From: Clostridia bacterium
GTDB lineage: Bacteria; Bacillota; Clostridia; Christensenellales; Aristaeellaceae
Assembly: GCA_017938795.1 (NCBI GenBank)
Contig: JAGBAV010000099.1
Span: 20,335 to 84,334 of the forward strand
Reading direction: 5' to 3'
DNA: 64,000 nt
Position 1 is the first letter of the stretch; every line of letters starts with the position of its first letter. The notes below the pieces were generated by a model, which saw only the letters and a list, made by a program, of their open reading frames with translations, was not told the origin of the DNA and did not search any database. Made by a program: the position numbers and the translations under genes. Shown here piece after piece: positions 25,666-34,206 of this stretch.

Positions 25666-27075
25666 ATGTTTGACAAGACCATGCTGGACGCCTGTCTCCA
25701 TCGCTGGGCAGAAATAAAGAATCTCGCGGGCGTGAGCGCCTGCATCATGGGCCCGGACGGCCCCGTATATACGTGGAATTACGGCCATCGCGACGCGGCG
25801 TATACCCTCCCGACGGACAGCGACACCATGTACGGCATCGCCTCGATGTCCAAGTCCATGACCGCACTGTGCCTGTGCATCCTCGACGCGGAGGGCGTCA
25901 TCTCCATCGACGACCCCGTCTCCCGGTACGTCCCGGGCTTTTCCGTCCCCGGTCAGCCGCAGGAGGCCGTCACCCTGCGCCATCTGATGATGCATACCGC
26001 CGGCCTCCCGCCGATGGAGCCGCTGGAGTGGTCCATCGTCATGAATACCCCCGGCAGGGATGACAGCGACTGGGCGGCGAAGCTGCGCGCCTCCGCGCCC
26101 AACAAGATGGAGACGATTGAGGAGATCATCGCCTATATCGCCGCCTGCCCGCACAGGATGCTCGCCGCTCCAGGCGAGGTCATGAGCTATTCCAACGAGG
26201 GCTACGCCGTATTGTCCTATGCGGTGGACGCCGCCGCCGGTATGCCGCTGGAGCAGATGCTTGCCGAGCGCGTCTTCGCACCGCTGGGCATGACCCGCTC
26301 CATCCTGGATAACGGGATCGAGGCGGCGCGCGCCCTCTCCGGCGGGAATATCACGTCCCTGTTTGAGATCAGCGACGGCAAGCGCACCTGCGACGACGCA
26401 TGGAGCATCCTGCCGCCGTTCCGCGGCTGCGCGATGGTCAAGTCCACCGCGCGCGATATGGCGGTGTATTACAGGATGATCGCGTCCTACGGCATGCACG
26501 AGGGGCGGCAGGTCATCCCCCGCCGCGCGATTGAGCTGCTCTGCGGCAGCGCGCATCCCGTCTCCGCGATCAACGTCATGTGCTGCGGCCTCAATAAGCG
26601 CGAGAAGGCCGGCCATGTGTTCTGCGAGCATTCCGGCGGTCTGCACGGCGTCTCGACCAAGGGCGGCCTGCTGCTGGGCGAGGGCTACGGCTTCTCCGTC
26701 CTGTGCAATCAGGGCGACGAGGACATGGATGAGCTGATGTGGGTCATGTATAATGCGGTCTGCGGCCTGCCGCTTGAGGAGAGCCACATGTGGTTCCTCC
26801 CGGCGGATGCGCCGTTCTCCGCGCCGGGGATGATCACCGGCAGCTATACCTCGCACGAGGGCGTGCCCAGCGTCTTCACCCTGCGTGAGGAGGGCGGGCA
26901 GCTGCTCGGCGAGCGCGACGGCAACGCCTTCACGCTGACCTACTGCGGCGGCCTGCGCTTCATGGCGATGAACCCGGAGACCGGGAATATGCGCTACCGC
27001 GTGGAGTTCTTCATCCGCGACGGGCAGGCGTGGGGCGTGCGCTGCGGCACGCGCATCTTCGAGCGGATCTCCTGA
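25666..27075 (+). CDS. Serine hydrolase of the beta-lactamase (class C/AmpC-like) family
   Basis: A 469-residue protein without signal peptide. The catalytic SxxK is S60-M-S-K63 in IASMSKSMTAL, the YxN-type motif is SYSNEGYA near residue 173, and a C-terminal HSGG (about 324) stands where KTG/HxG lies. A further C-terminal lipocalin-like domain starts near 385. Such proteins are usually peptidases or esterases acting on D-amino-acid peptides; antibiotic resistance is not implied. The ATG follows GGAGGAAGAG, and an extended -10 (TGCTATAAT) lies about 50 bases upstream. Confidence 0.85.
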   Translation: MFDKTMLDACLHRWAEIKNLAGVSACIMGPDGPVYTWNYGHRDAAYTLPTDSDTMYGIASMSKSMTALCLCILDAEGVISIDDPVSRYVPGFSVPGQPQEAVTLRHLMMHTAGLPPMEPLEWSIVMNTPGRDDSDWAAKLRASAPNKMETIEEIIAYIAACPHRMLAAPGEVMSYSNEGYAVLSYAVDAAAGMPLEQMLAERVFAPLGMTRSILDNGIEAARALSGGNITSLFEISDGKRTCDDAWSILPPFRGCAMVKSTARDMAVYYRMIASYGMHEGRQVIPRRAIELLCGSAHPVSAINVMCCGLNKREKAGHVFCEHSGGLHGVSTKGGLLLGEGYGFSVLCNQGDEDMDELMWVMYNAVCGLPLEESHMWFLPADAPFSAPGMITGSYTSHEGVPSVFTLREEGGQLLGERDGNAFTLTYCGGLRFMAMNPETGNMRYRVEFFIRDGQAWGVRCGTRIFERIS

Positions 27076-27120
27076 CCTCTTTGCCCCCACTCCCCTATCC
27101 CTCACACAGGAGGTATCCCC

Positions 27121-27390
27121 ATGAGCAGATTCACTGACCCCTCCCTGTATACGGAGGAACGCCGCGAGGAGCGCATGCGCCTCGCCAGAAAGCGCGCGGA
27201 AGGCATCGCCCTGCATACCCTCGGGAGGGACAGCATGGACAGCCTCACCCCCGAGGAGCGGGATCTCGCCGGGCTGATCACGGCCGACGTGATCAGCGGC
27301 ATGAACTTCTGCCGCACCGCCGACGGCGGGCTGATCGACTTTGAGCAGATGGATCTTGAGCAGGGTATCGTCATCCGCTATGATGAATGA
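27121..27390 (+). CDS. Small conserved-looking hypothetical protein
   Basis: An 89-residue soluble protein rich in Arg/Glu near the start (ERREERMRLARKRAEGI) with a helical middle and the tail FEQMDLEQGIVIRYDE. It has an excellent ribosome site, AGGAGG seven bases before ATG, and lies 45 bases behind the serine hydrolase, with which it is probably co-transcribed. I do not recognise the family. Confidence 0.65.
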   Translation: MSRFTDPSLYTEERREERMRLARKRAEGIALHTLGRDSMDSLTPEERDLAGLITADVISGMNFCRTADGGLIDFEQMDLEQGIVIRYDE

Positions 27391-27508
27391 CGGCATGCCG
27401 CCCCCTGCACAGGCATATCCGGGCCTGCCCAGCTCCTGAATCCCCATCGTCCGCCGGAACACCGCGCCCGCATCAGGTGTTCCCGCCCCCCTGTATTGCA
27501 TCAATATA

Positions 27509-27541
27509 ACAGCCGGGCAGCTTCATTGCTGCCCGGCTGTT
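27509..27541. terminator. Bidirectional terminator between convergent genes
   Basis: The 12-base arms CAGCCGGGCAGC and GCTGCCCGGCTG with a six-base loop lie between the plus-strand hydrolase operon and the minus-strand oxidoreductase gene. Confidence 0.85.
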
Positions 27542-27558
27542 TATGTCTGCTTCGTTTG

Positions 27559-28716
27559 TCAGAAAGACGCCGACGGATCTATCCGGATCCCCGCCGTCTG
27601 CCTCTCCCGGCTCAGGGCGGCGCGCTCCTCAAGCATGCGCGCATAGAGCGCCTCGTCCTCATCGCCCATCGGCAGCTCAATCGTGCGCCCCGTCCATGCG
27701 GAGAGCACCATCGCGTTGGCGAGCATCAGGCTCTGCAGGCCCTCGCGCCCGTCGGCGACCATCGGCTCGCCATAGAGCAGATGGCGCGCAAAGGCGCGGG
27801 TCACGCCGGCATGCTTGGGGTAGTCCTCCTGCGGGGTGATGTCCGTCACGGTGACCTCCGGCTTGCCGTAGCCGCCGCTGTATTCGCAGATGAACTGGCT
27901 CGCCGTCGTTTGCGGCACGCGAAGCAGGAGCCTGTTGTGCTCCCAGACCAGCTGCCCGCCGTCCATGGAGATCTCGAACCGGTTCGTGCCCGGCGTCTCG
28001 CCCGTGCAGGTGATGAACGTACCCGCCGCGCCGTTCGCGTATTCGGCGTAGGCGGTCACATCGTCCTCAATCTCCACATCGTGCCAGCGCCCGAAGCCGC
28101 AGAACGCATGCACCCGCGCCGGCATCCCGCAGATCCACTGCCAGAGGTCAAGGTTGTGCGGAGCCTGATTGAGCAGCACGCCGCCGCCGTCCTGCTTCCA
28201 TGTCGCGCGCCACGGGCTGGATTCGTAGTAGCTCTGCGCCCGCAGCCAGTCGGTGATGATCACGTTCGTGCGGCGGATCGCGCCGTATTCCCCGGAGGCG
28301 ACGATCTCGCGCATCTTCCGGCAGACGGGATTCGTTCTCTGATTGAACATCGCGCCGAATACAAGGCCGCTCCTGTCCGCCACCTCGTTCAGGCGGCGCA
28401 CCTCGGCGGTGCATACGCCCGTCGGCTTCTCCAGCAGCACATGAAGCCCTGCGTCGAAGGCCTGCATCGTCTGCTCCACATGCTGCCTGTGCGGCGTGGC
28501 GATGAGCACGGCGTCGCATACGCCGGCAGCATAGAGCTCCTGCGCCGTGCGGAATACCTGCACGTCCTTCTTCATCTGCCGCAGCGGCTCCACATACGTC
28601 CCGCTGCGGGTGGATACCGCCGTCAGCTCCGCCTCCGGCACATCGCTGAGGATCGCTTTCGCGTGGTTCAGGCCCATCGAGCCAAAGCCGACAATGCCCA
28701 AGCGGATCTTTTCCAT
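27559..28716 (-). CDS. Gfo/Idh/MocA family oxidoreductase
   Basis: A 385-residue NAD(P)-dependent dehydrogenase. The Rossmann motif is GIVGFGSMGLNHAKAI at the start, the conserved EKPTG lies near 96-100, and the C-terminal half has the alpha/beta domain of the family (GLVFGAMFNQRTNP). These enzymes oxidise or reduce sugars, inositols or their derivatives; the substrate is not evident. ATG 28716 is favoured over 28728 by distance from AAAGGA. It appears monocistronic, between two terminators. Confidence 0.87.
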   Translation of the reverse strand: MEKIRLGIVGFGSMGLNHAKAILSDVPEAELTAVSTRSGTYVEPLRQMKKDVQVFRTAQELYAAGVCDAVLIATPHRQHVEQTMQAFDAGLHVLLEKPTGVCTAEVRRLNEVADRSGLVFGAMFNQRTNPVCRKMREIVASGEYGAIRRTNVIITDWLRAQSYYESSPWRATWKQDGGGVLLNQAPHNLDLWQWICGMPARVHAFCGFGRWHDVEIEDDVTAYAEYANGAAGTFITCTGETPGTNRFEISMDGGQLVWEHNRLLLRVPQTTASQFICEYSGGYGKPEVTVTDITPQEDYPKHAGVTRAFARHLLYGEPMVADGREGLQSLMLANAMVLSAWTGRTIELPMGDEDEALYARMLEERAALSRERQTAGIRIDPSASF

Positions 28717-28872
28717 ACCCGTATCCATCCTTTCATCCTGCCGCCCATGTCATCGGGGGGATCGGCCATATTGTCCTGTATGCTCCATTCGCGGCGGCAG
28801 GCCCGTTTTCCTGCGCCGTATCTCTGACTGAGGCGTATCTTTCCGCTCAGCCGCCTCGCCTCCCTGCGGCAG

Positions 28873-28903
28873 AAAAAAACCGGCGCACGCCCGTGCGCCG
28901 GCT
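28873..28903 (-). terminator. Terminator after the OadB/small-subunit operon
   Basis: A stem CCGGCGCACG/CGTGCGCCGG with a short loop and a minus-strand run of seven T residues, 19 bases after the small gene's stop. Confidence 0.9.
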
Positions 28904-28921
28904 GCTCAAAGCCAGAAAAGA

Positions 28922-29062
28922 TTACTTGTCCTTCTTCTCAGCGGTGAACTTGTTGAGAGCGTAGACCACAGCGATGATGACCGCCATGACGATGAAGATG
29001 CCCAGCCAGCCTTCGACCATAAAGACGAGGGACTCGAGGAACGCCTGCACATTGATGCTCAT
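28922..29062 (-). CDS. OadG-related small membrane subunit
   Basis: A 46-residue protein: MSINVQAFLESL, one membrane helix at about 14-37 (FMVEGWLGIFIVMAVIIAVVY), then ALNKFTAEKKDK. It matches the tiny OadG-like partners encoded with beta subunits of sodium-pumping decarboxylases. The start follows GGAGGTAG, and it lies 19 bases behind the beta-subunit gene. Confidence 0.75.
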   Translation of the reverse strand: MSINVQAFLESLVFMVEGWLGIFIVMAVIIAVVYALNKFTAEKKDK

Positions 29063-29081
29063 AGCACTACCTCCTTCGTGA

Positions 29082-30182
29082 TCAAACCAGCGGACCGATC
29101 ATCGCGAGGATCAGACCGCCCGCGATAACGGAAGCCACCTGGCCGGCGACGTTCGCGCCGGCCGCCTGCATGAGGATGAAGTTGTACGGGTCTTCGTCCC
29201 TGGCCATCTTCGCGATGACGCGGGAGGACATCGGGAAGGCGGAGATGCCGGCAGCGCCGACCATCGGGTTGACCTTCTTCTTGGAGAAGAGGTTGATGAA
29301 CTTGCCAAAGAACACGCCGCCGAAGGTGTCGAACATGAAGGCGACGAGGCCGAGGCCGAGGATCATCAGGGTCTCCGGCACGAGGAAGCTCTCCGCCTGC
29401 ATGCGCACGGCGACGGTCAGGCCCAGCAGCAGGCTGACGAGGTTGGCCAGCACGTTCTGCGCAGACTCGGACAGGGAGCGCAGCACGCCGCACTCACGCA
29501 GCAGGTTGCCGAACATCAGGAAGCCGACCAGCGCAGCGGAATCCGGCGCGACAAGGCTGGCAATGATGGAAACGACGATCGGGAAGAGGATGCGGGTGGT
29601 CTTGCTGATCGCGCCGGCGGTGTACTCCATGCGGATCATGCGCTCCTTCTTCGTGGTGACCAGCCTGATGCAGAAGGGCTGCACGATCGGCACCAGCGCC
29701 ATATAGGAATATGCCGCAACGATGATCGCCGCCGTGTAGTTGCTCTTGAGCTGCTGGGAGACGAAGATGGAGGTCGGGCCGTCCGCCGCGCCGATGATGG
29801 CGATAGAGGCGGCGTCGCGCAGCTCGAAGCCGAGCAGGCTGGCCATGGACAGGGTGAAGAAAATACCGAACTGCGCGGCTGCGCCGAAGAGCAGCAGCTT
29901 CGGGTCGGCCAGAACCGGGCCGAAGTCGATCATCGCGCCGATGCCGATGAACAGCAGCAGCGGGAAGAGCTCGTTGTCAACGCCGGCCTGGAACAGGATC
30001 TCCAGCGTATGGATCATACCGGAATTCGGCATGTTGCACAGAATGCAGCCAAAGCCCATCGGAAGCAGAAGGGTCGGCTCCATTTCCTTGACGATCGCCA
30101 GGTAGATCATGATACCGCCGATCGCCCACATCGCCATCATCTGCCACGTCAGATCGGCGAAGTTCCCAAAGATCTGGGTCAT
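29082..30182 (-). CDS. oadB: Sodium ion-translocating decarboxylase beta subunit (OadB-like)
   Basis: A 366-residue membrane protein with about ten helices. It shows the family motifs LLLPMGFGCILCNMP and the Asp-containing LLFIGIGAMIDFGPVLADP, plus AADGPTSIFVS, which include the Na+-binding segments. In complete pumps (oxaloacetate, methylmalonyl-CoA or glutaconyl-CoA decarboxylase) it couples decarboxylation of a biotin carrier to Na+ export. No carboxyltransferase or biotin carrier gene is adjacent, so the alpha subunit must be elsewhere. ATG 30182 follows GGAGG; an upstream extension is rejected. Confidence 0.9.
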   Translation of the reverse strand: MTQIFGNFADLTWQMMAMWAIGGIMIYLAIVKEMEPTLLLPMGFGCILCNMPNSGMIHTLEILFQAGVDNELFPLLLFIGIGAMIDFGPVLADPKLLLFGAAAQFGIFFTLSMASLLGFELRDAASIAIIGAADGPTSIFVSQQLKSNYTAAIIVAAYSYMALVPIVQPFCIRLVTTKKERMIRMEYTAGAISKTTRILFPIVVSIIASLVAPDSAALVGFLMFGNLLRECGVLRSLSESAQNVLANLVSLLLGLTVAVRMQAESFLVPETLMILGLGLVAFMFDTFGGVFFGKFINLFSKKKVNPMVGAAGISAFPMSSRVIAKMARDEDPYNFILMQAAGANVAGQVASVIAGGLILAMIGPLV

Positions 30183-30242
30183 TGTGTAGTCCTCCGTTCG
30201 TAAGATGTCCTTTTCTGGGAATACATGAACCTTCAACAATAC

Positions 30243-30271
30243 ATTATAGACAGAATTGTCCCTGCCCGCAA
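30243..30271 (-). promoter_or_regulatory. Sigma-A promoter of oadB
   Basis: On the minus strand TTGCGG, 17 bases, then a perfect TATAAT about 60 bases before the start codon. Confidence 0.75.
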
Positions 30272-30437
30272 GGAGAAAAATGTGTTTTGAACGTATAATT
30301 TATATTGTCTTTTTCTGACCTTCCCTGTCCTCTCCGGCTGCTTTTCTTTCCTTCTCTGCGCGCCATGCATACCCCGCGCCCCCGGCGGATATCCTTCCTC
30401 TATCAGGCGTCATGCCGGACAGCAAGGAGGGAACCCC

Positions 30438-31706
30438 ATGAATCCATTCACAGAGCGCGCCGTGCCGATCACCTCGACGTTCGAGTCCTTCGCCGCGCTG
30501 TATCCGCGCGCGTATGACCCCAAGGCCGTGGATCCGTATACAAAATGCCGCATCATTCTGATGAACGGCACGGAGTTTGAGTCGGTGAAGTTCTCGCATC
30601 AGATGGCGCGTCACTGCGGCAATCAGGCGCTGCGCCGGGAGCTGGCGATGACAAGGCGCACCGAGCAGCAGCAGCAAAAGAAGCTCTCTAACCTCAAGCC
30701 CATCGGCGAGAGCATCCTTGAGCATACGATCTCCTACGAGCAGCTCGCCGTCGACCTCACGGCGCATCTGGCGCAGCGCGTCGCCTGCCCGCAGGTGAAG
30801 GAGGCGCTGGACTTCGCGCTTCTGGAGGACTTTGACCATCTGTACCGCTATGCGGATCTGATGGAGACGGATACCGGCGAGCATGCCGAGCGGCTGGTCG
30901 GCCGGTATACGGAGATCATGCCCGGCCGCCCGACGATCAGCGAGCACAGATTCCCGAAGGACGGCCTCCCCGCCCCGCTTGGCAAGGATGCGCCGCTGTT
31001 TGACCTGCTGGCCGCGTCGATCATCACGGCGGCGGAGCAGCAGACGATGAACTACTATATGAATACCACGGGCTTCTACGGCAATGACATCGGCCGCCGG
31101 CTCTATCAGGAGATCGGGATGATCGAGGAGCAGCACGTCTCCCAATACGAGGCGCTGCAGAATCCCGACCTGTCGTGGCTGGAGTGCATGCTGATGCATG
31201 AGTACACGGAGTGCTACCTCTACTGGTCCTGCGAGCAGACGGAGACGGATCCGTATATCCGCCGGATCTGGGCGCAGCATCTGGAGCAGGAGGTTGCGCA
31301 TCTGCACAAGGCGGCGCAGCTGCTGGAGCAGTACGAGGGCAAGCACTGGCAGCAGGTGATCCCGGAGCCGGAGTTCCCCGCGCCGCTGCGGCTGGAGTCG
31401 AATATCCCCTATGTCCGCGCCATGCTGACGACGGCGCAGCGGACGTATAAGGACATGCGCACAACGCCCGTGCAGGGTCTCGAGGCAGCGGATCCGTTCT
31501 TCGCCTATCAGGCCATTGTGCACGGGGATCAGCTGTGCGCCGCCAGCCATGAGGTCATCATGCGCACGATTGCCGCCTCCGGCAAGGATTATCGCTACGA
31601 GACCGCGCCGCATCCCGTGCGCGAGCTGCAGTGCCGCACGCAGGACAACACGCAGATCGGCCGCGATCCTTCGATCCCCGGCTATACGCAGGCGCAGCAC
31701 CAGTAA
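30438..31706 (+). CDS. Ferritin-like (rubrerythrin-type fold) protein
   Basis: A 422-residue protein with helices carrying carboxylate/histidine pairs expected of a di-iron four-helix bundle: EHTISYEQLAVD, LLEDFDHLYRY, IEEQHVSQYEAL, HEYTECYLYW and EQEVAHLHKA. A long C-terminal extension ends in polar residues. It resembles large uncharacterised ferritin-like proteins of anaerobes and may act in oxygen or peroxide protection or iron storage. The start follows AAGGAGG. It is flanked by unrelated genes and seems monocistronic. Confidence 0.72.
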   Translation: MNPFTERAVPITSTFESFAALYPRAYDPKAVDPYTKCRIILMNGTEFESVKFSHQMARHCGNQALRRELAMTRRTEQQQQKKLSNLKPIGESILEHTISYEQLAVDLTAHLAQRVACPQVKEALDFALLEDFDHLYRYADLMETDTGEHAERLVGRYTEIMPGRPTISEHRFPKDGLPAPLGKDAPLFDLLAASIITAAEQQTMNYYMNTTGFYGNDIGRRLYQEIGMIEEQHVSQYEALQNPDLSWLECMLMHEYTECYLYWSCEQTETDPYIRRIWAQHLEQEVAHLHKAAQLLEQYEGKHWQQVIPEPEFPAPLRLESNIPYVRAMLTTAQRTYKDMRTTPVQGLEAADPFFAYQAIVHGDQLCAASHEVIMRTIAASGKDYRYETAPHPVRELQCRTQDNTQIGRDPSIPGYTQAQHQ

Positions 31707-32048
31707 GCCAGCTCTATCCGGAATATGCTCTGCAATGAGCCTGCTTGGCAGGGGCTTATGCGCCTTGCTTCCGCCTTCGGCGGACGGCGCGGCTTCGCCA
31801 TCTGCTCGCCCCACCGCCCCTTCTCTTCCCCGAAAAAAGAAAGGATAGCGATAACATGATTCTGCATGGTGGCTTGCGCATCCTAAGCCTCCCTCGTTGA
31901 AGACACCGGAGCCTGCCGCCTGTGGCGCGACGATGCAGGCTCCCCGGACAGCTGCACGGCGCAGCCGTGACGGAAGGAGTCCCCCGCCGGGGGCAGCGGC
32001 TCATACCGCGGAGCCTGCTATCATAACAGGGAGGAGCCGAGCCCATGC
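31707..32048. other. Structured non-coding stretch, about 340 bases
   Basis: No convincing open frame. It contains several hairpins: CCGCC-TTCG-GGCGG near 31770, and GGAGCCTGC paired with GCAGGCTCC (31910-31942), whose sequence recurs as GGAGCCTGC near 32010. This could be a structured RNA or a repeat, but I match it to no known riboswitch. Confidence 0.35.
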
Positions 32049-32050
32049 CA

Positions 32051-32085
32051 AAGCGTCCCCGCCGTTTCCGGCGGGGACGCTCTTT
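32051..32085. terminator. Strong hairpin terminator between convergent genes
   Basis: A 13-base perfect stem (AGCGTCCCCGCCG and complement, TTTC loop) ends in CTTTAT on the plus strand. It also lies 23 bases beyond the stop of the minus-strand AEC transporter. Confidence 0.8.
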
Positions 32086-32107
32086 ATCTGTATGCTTTTT
32101 TCTCCGC

Positions 32108-33016
32108 TCACAGCATGATCAGCAGCAGCGACACGATGACCGTGATGCTGATGACCATCGCAATGGAGTTGATGGCGGAGGAGAGGCCCGCGTCGCTCTT
32201 CATCTCGCGGGTGAAGGCCGGCACGGCAGAGCCGATGGGCGCGAAGGCAAGGATCACCAGCGCCTGACGGATCTCCAGCGCGAAAGGCGTGAGGAAATAG
32301 AAACAGAGAGCGAAGACCGTCGCCAGCGCATAGCGGATGCCGATGATGCGGGCGATATGCCCCAGCTGGGATCGGTTCGCCTCCAGCCGGAAGCCCACGC
32401 CGATCATCAGCATCGCGACGAAGGCGTTCGCCCCGCTGCCGACCTCCGCGACCGAGCGCACGAATGCCGGCACCGGCAGGCTCAGCAGATTCATGCTCAG
32501 CATCAGGATATAGGTGACGAACGGCACGGACGTGCCCAGCGCGCGGGCAAGCCTGCGCAGGGAGAAGCCGCTGCCGTCCTTGACCATGCTTGCGAGGCTG
32601 TACGCGCCGCCGAGGCAGATCACGGCGTTGCCCGTGTCAAAGATGCTCACCGCAACCACGCCCATCGCGCCGAGGAAGCTCTGCGCAAAGGGGATGACGA
32701 AGGTGCCGATGTTGTATCCGGCGAGATTGAGCATGTCAAAGGCGCGGATCTCGCGGTCATTTCCCCTGTTCATCATGAATCCGATGGCGATATAGACCGC
32801 GCCGCAGGCGAGCGCCATCAGCGGCAGGCTCAGCAGCGCCATGTCAATCTCCTTACCGGCGAAGCTGGTGATGATCGCGCAGGGGAGCGTAATGCGGATG
32901 CTGATCTTGGCGAGGGTGTCAAAGTCCTCCGCCTTGAAGAATCCGGCCTTCCTGAGCAGGTAGCCCAGCGCGATGATCGCGATGAAGCTGCCCGCCCGCA
33001 TCAGTATACTCAGCAT
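32108..33016 (-). CDS. AEC family transporter (auxin efflux carrier-like)
   Basis: A 302-residue membrane protein of about ten helices in two halves. Family features are GYLLRKAGFFKAEDF near the start, the LPCAIITSF of the first crossover helix, and SIFDTGNAVICLGGAYSL in the middle. AEC proteins in bacteria export small organic anions such as malonate or malate, but the substrate here is unknown. It ends a three-gene minus-strand group with DUF362 and a second AEC transporter. Confidence 0.88.
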   Translation of the reverse strand: MLSILMRAGSFIAIIALGYLLRKAGFFKAEDFDTLAKISIRITLPCAIITSFAGKEIDMALLSLPLMALACGAVYIAIGFMMNRGNDREIRAFDMLNLAGYNIGTFVIPFAQSFLGAMGVVAVSIFDTGNAVICLGGAYSLASMVKDGSGFSLRRLARALGTSVPFVTYILMLSMNLLSLPVPAFVRSVAEVGSGANAFVAMLMIGVGFRLEANRSQLGHIARIIGIRYALATVFALCFYFLTPFALEIRQALVILAFAPIGSAVPAFTREMKSDAGLSSAINSIAMVISITVIVSLLLIML

Positions 33017-33031
33017 GACCTGTCCCTCCGG

Positions 33032-34162
33032 TTACATGCGGATCAGCTCGTACTCGCGGCTGCCCAGACCGATCTTCTCCGCGTGGTCAAGGCACGCGCG
33101 CCACTCGGATTCAGGCGTGGAGTTCTTGAACGGGTCGCCCCAGTCCGCGAAGCCCGGCCTGCGCAGGTTGTCCCACAGCTGAGAATTGGGCATCGGGCTC
33201 GCCGCGAGGCACGCGTCCACGCAGGCCTGATCCAGCGCCAGCGGATCGAAGGATGCGAACATGCCGATGTTGGGCAGGATGGGCGCGTCGTTCTCGCTGT
33301 GGCAGTCGCAGTTGGGCGATACATCGACGATCAGGGAGATGTGGAACTGCGGGCGGCCGTCGACGACAGCCTTCGTGTATTCCGCCATGCGGCAGCAGAG
33401 CATCTCGTTCGCGTTGTCCTCGCCGAAGGAGATCGCGTCAAAATTGCACGCGCCCACGCAGCGGCCGCAGCCGACGCAGTGATCAAGATCCACGCGCATC
33501 TTGCGGCTCTCCTCATCAAAGACGAGGCCGTCGTTCGCGCATTCGCGCATGCAGCGCCTGCAGCCTCGGCAGGCTTCCTCGTCGATGCGCGCCTTGCCGT
33601 GGGAGTGCTGATCCTTCTTGCCGGCGCGGGAGCCGCAGCCCATGCCGATGTTCTTGATCGTGCCGCTGAAGCCCGTGGACTCGTGGCCCTTGAAGTGCGT
33701 CAGGCTGATGAACACGTCCGCATCCATCACCGCGCGGCCGATGCGCGCCTCCTTCACGAATTCGCCGCCCACGACCGGCACAGCCACATCGTCCGTGCCC
33801 TTGAGGCCGTCGCCGATGAGGATCGGGCAGCCGACGGTCAGCGGGGTAAAGCCGTTCTGCCAGGCGCACTCCAGGTGCTCCAGCGCGTTCTTGCGGCTGC
33901 CGGGGTAGAGCGTGTTGCAGTCGGTCAGGTAGGGCTTGCCGCCGAGCGCGCGCACCACGTCCACGACCGCGCGGGCGTAGTTCGGGCGCAGGTAGCTGAT
34001 GTTGCCCAACTCGCCGAAGTGCATCTTGATCGCGACAAACTTGCCCTCCATGTCAAGATCGGCAATGCCCGCCTTCTGAATCAGCTTCTTGAGCTTGGTG
34101 GGCAGCCCGTCGCCGCCGGCCGGGGTTCTGAAGTCTGTAAAGTACACCTTTGCCTTTTCCAT
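33032..34162 (-). CDS. DUF362 protein with two [4Fe-4S] clusters
   Basis: A 376-residue protein. The DUF362 domain fills most of it (KVYFTDFRTP, IKMHFGELGN, LTDCNTLYPGSRKNA, HFKGHESTGFSGTIKNIGMGC). Two ferredoxin motifs lie at about 190-235: CRGCRRCMREC and CVGCGRCVGAC. It is probably a cytoplasmic electron-transfer or metallocofactor protein, of undetermined role. ATG 34162 follows AGGAGGAAGG; longer in-frame starts fall in the neighbouring gene. It is coded between two AEC transporters, so it may act on the compound they carry. Confidence 0.87.
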   Translation of the reverse strand: MEKAKVYFTDFRTPAGGDGLPTKLKKLIQKAGIADLDMEGKFVAIKMHFGELGNISYLRPNYARAVVDVVRALGGKPYLTDCNTLYPGSRKNALEHLECAWQNGFTPLTVGCPILIGDGLKGTDDVAVPVVGGEFVKEARIGRAVMDADVFISLTHFKGHESTGFSGTIKNIGMGCGSRAGKKDQHSHGKARIDEEACRGCRRCMRECANDGLVFDEESRKMRVDLDHCVGCGRCVGACNFDAISFGEDNANEMLCCRMAEYTKAVVDGRPQFHISLIVDVSPNCDCHSENDAPILPNIGMFASFDPLALDQACVDACLAASPMPNSQLWDNLRRPGFADWGDPFKNSTPESEWRACLDHAEKIGLGSREYELIRM

Positions 34163-34206
34163 AATTACCTTCCTCCTCGGTTGATCATTGCATATCATGA
34201 GCCGCA

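Noticed and set aside
25666-27075. Antibiotic-resistance beta-lactamase
   Set aside because: The SxxK/YxN layout fits general serine hydrolases, there is no signal peptide, and nothing indicates drug hydrolysis.
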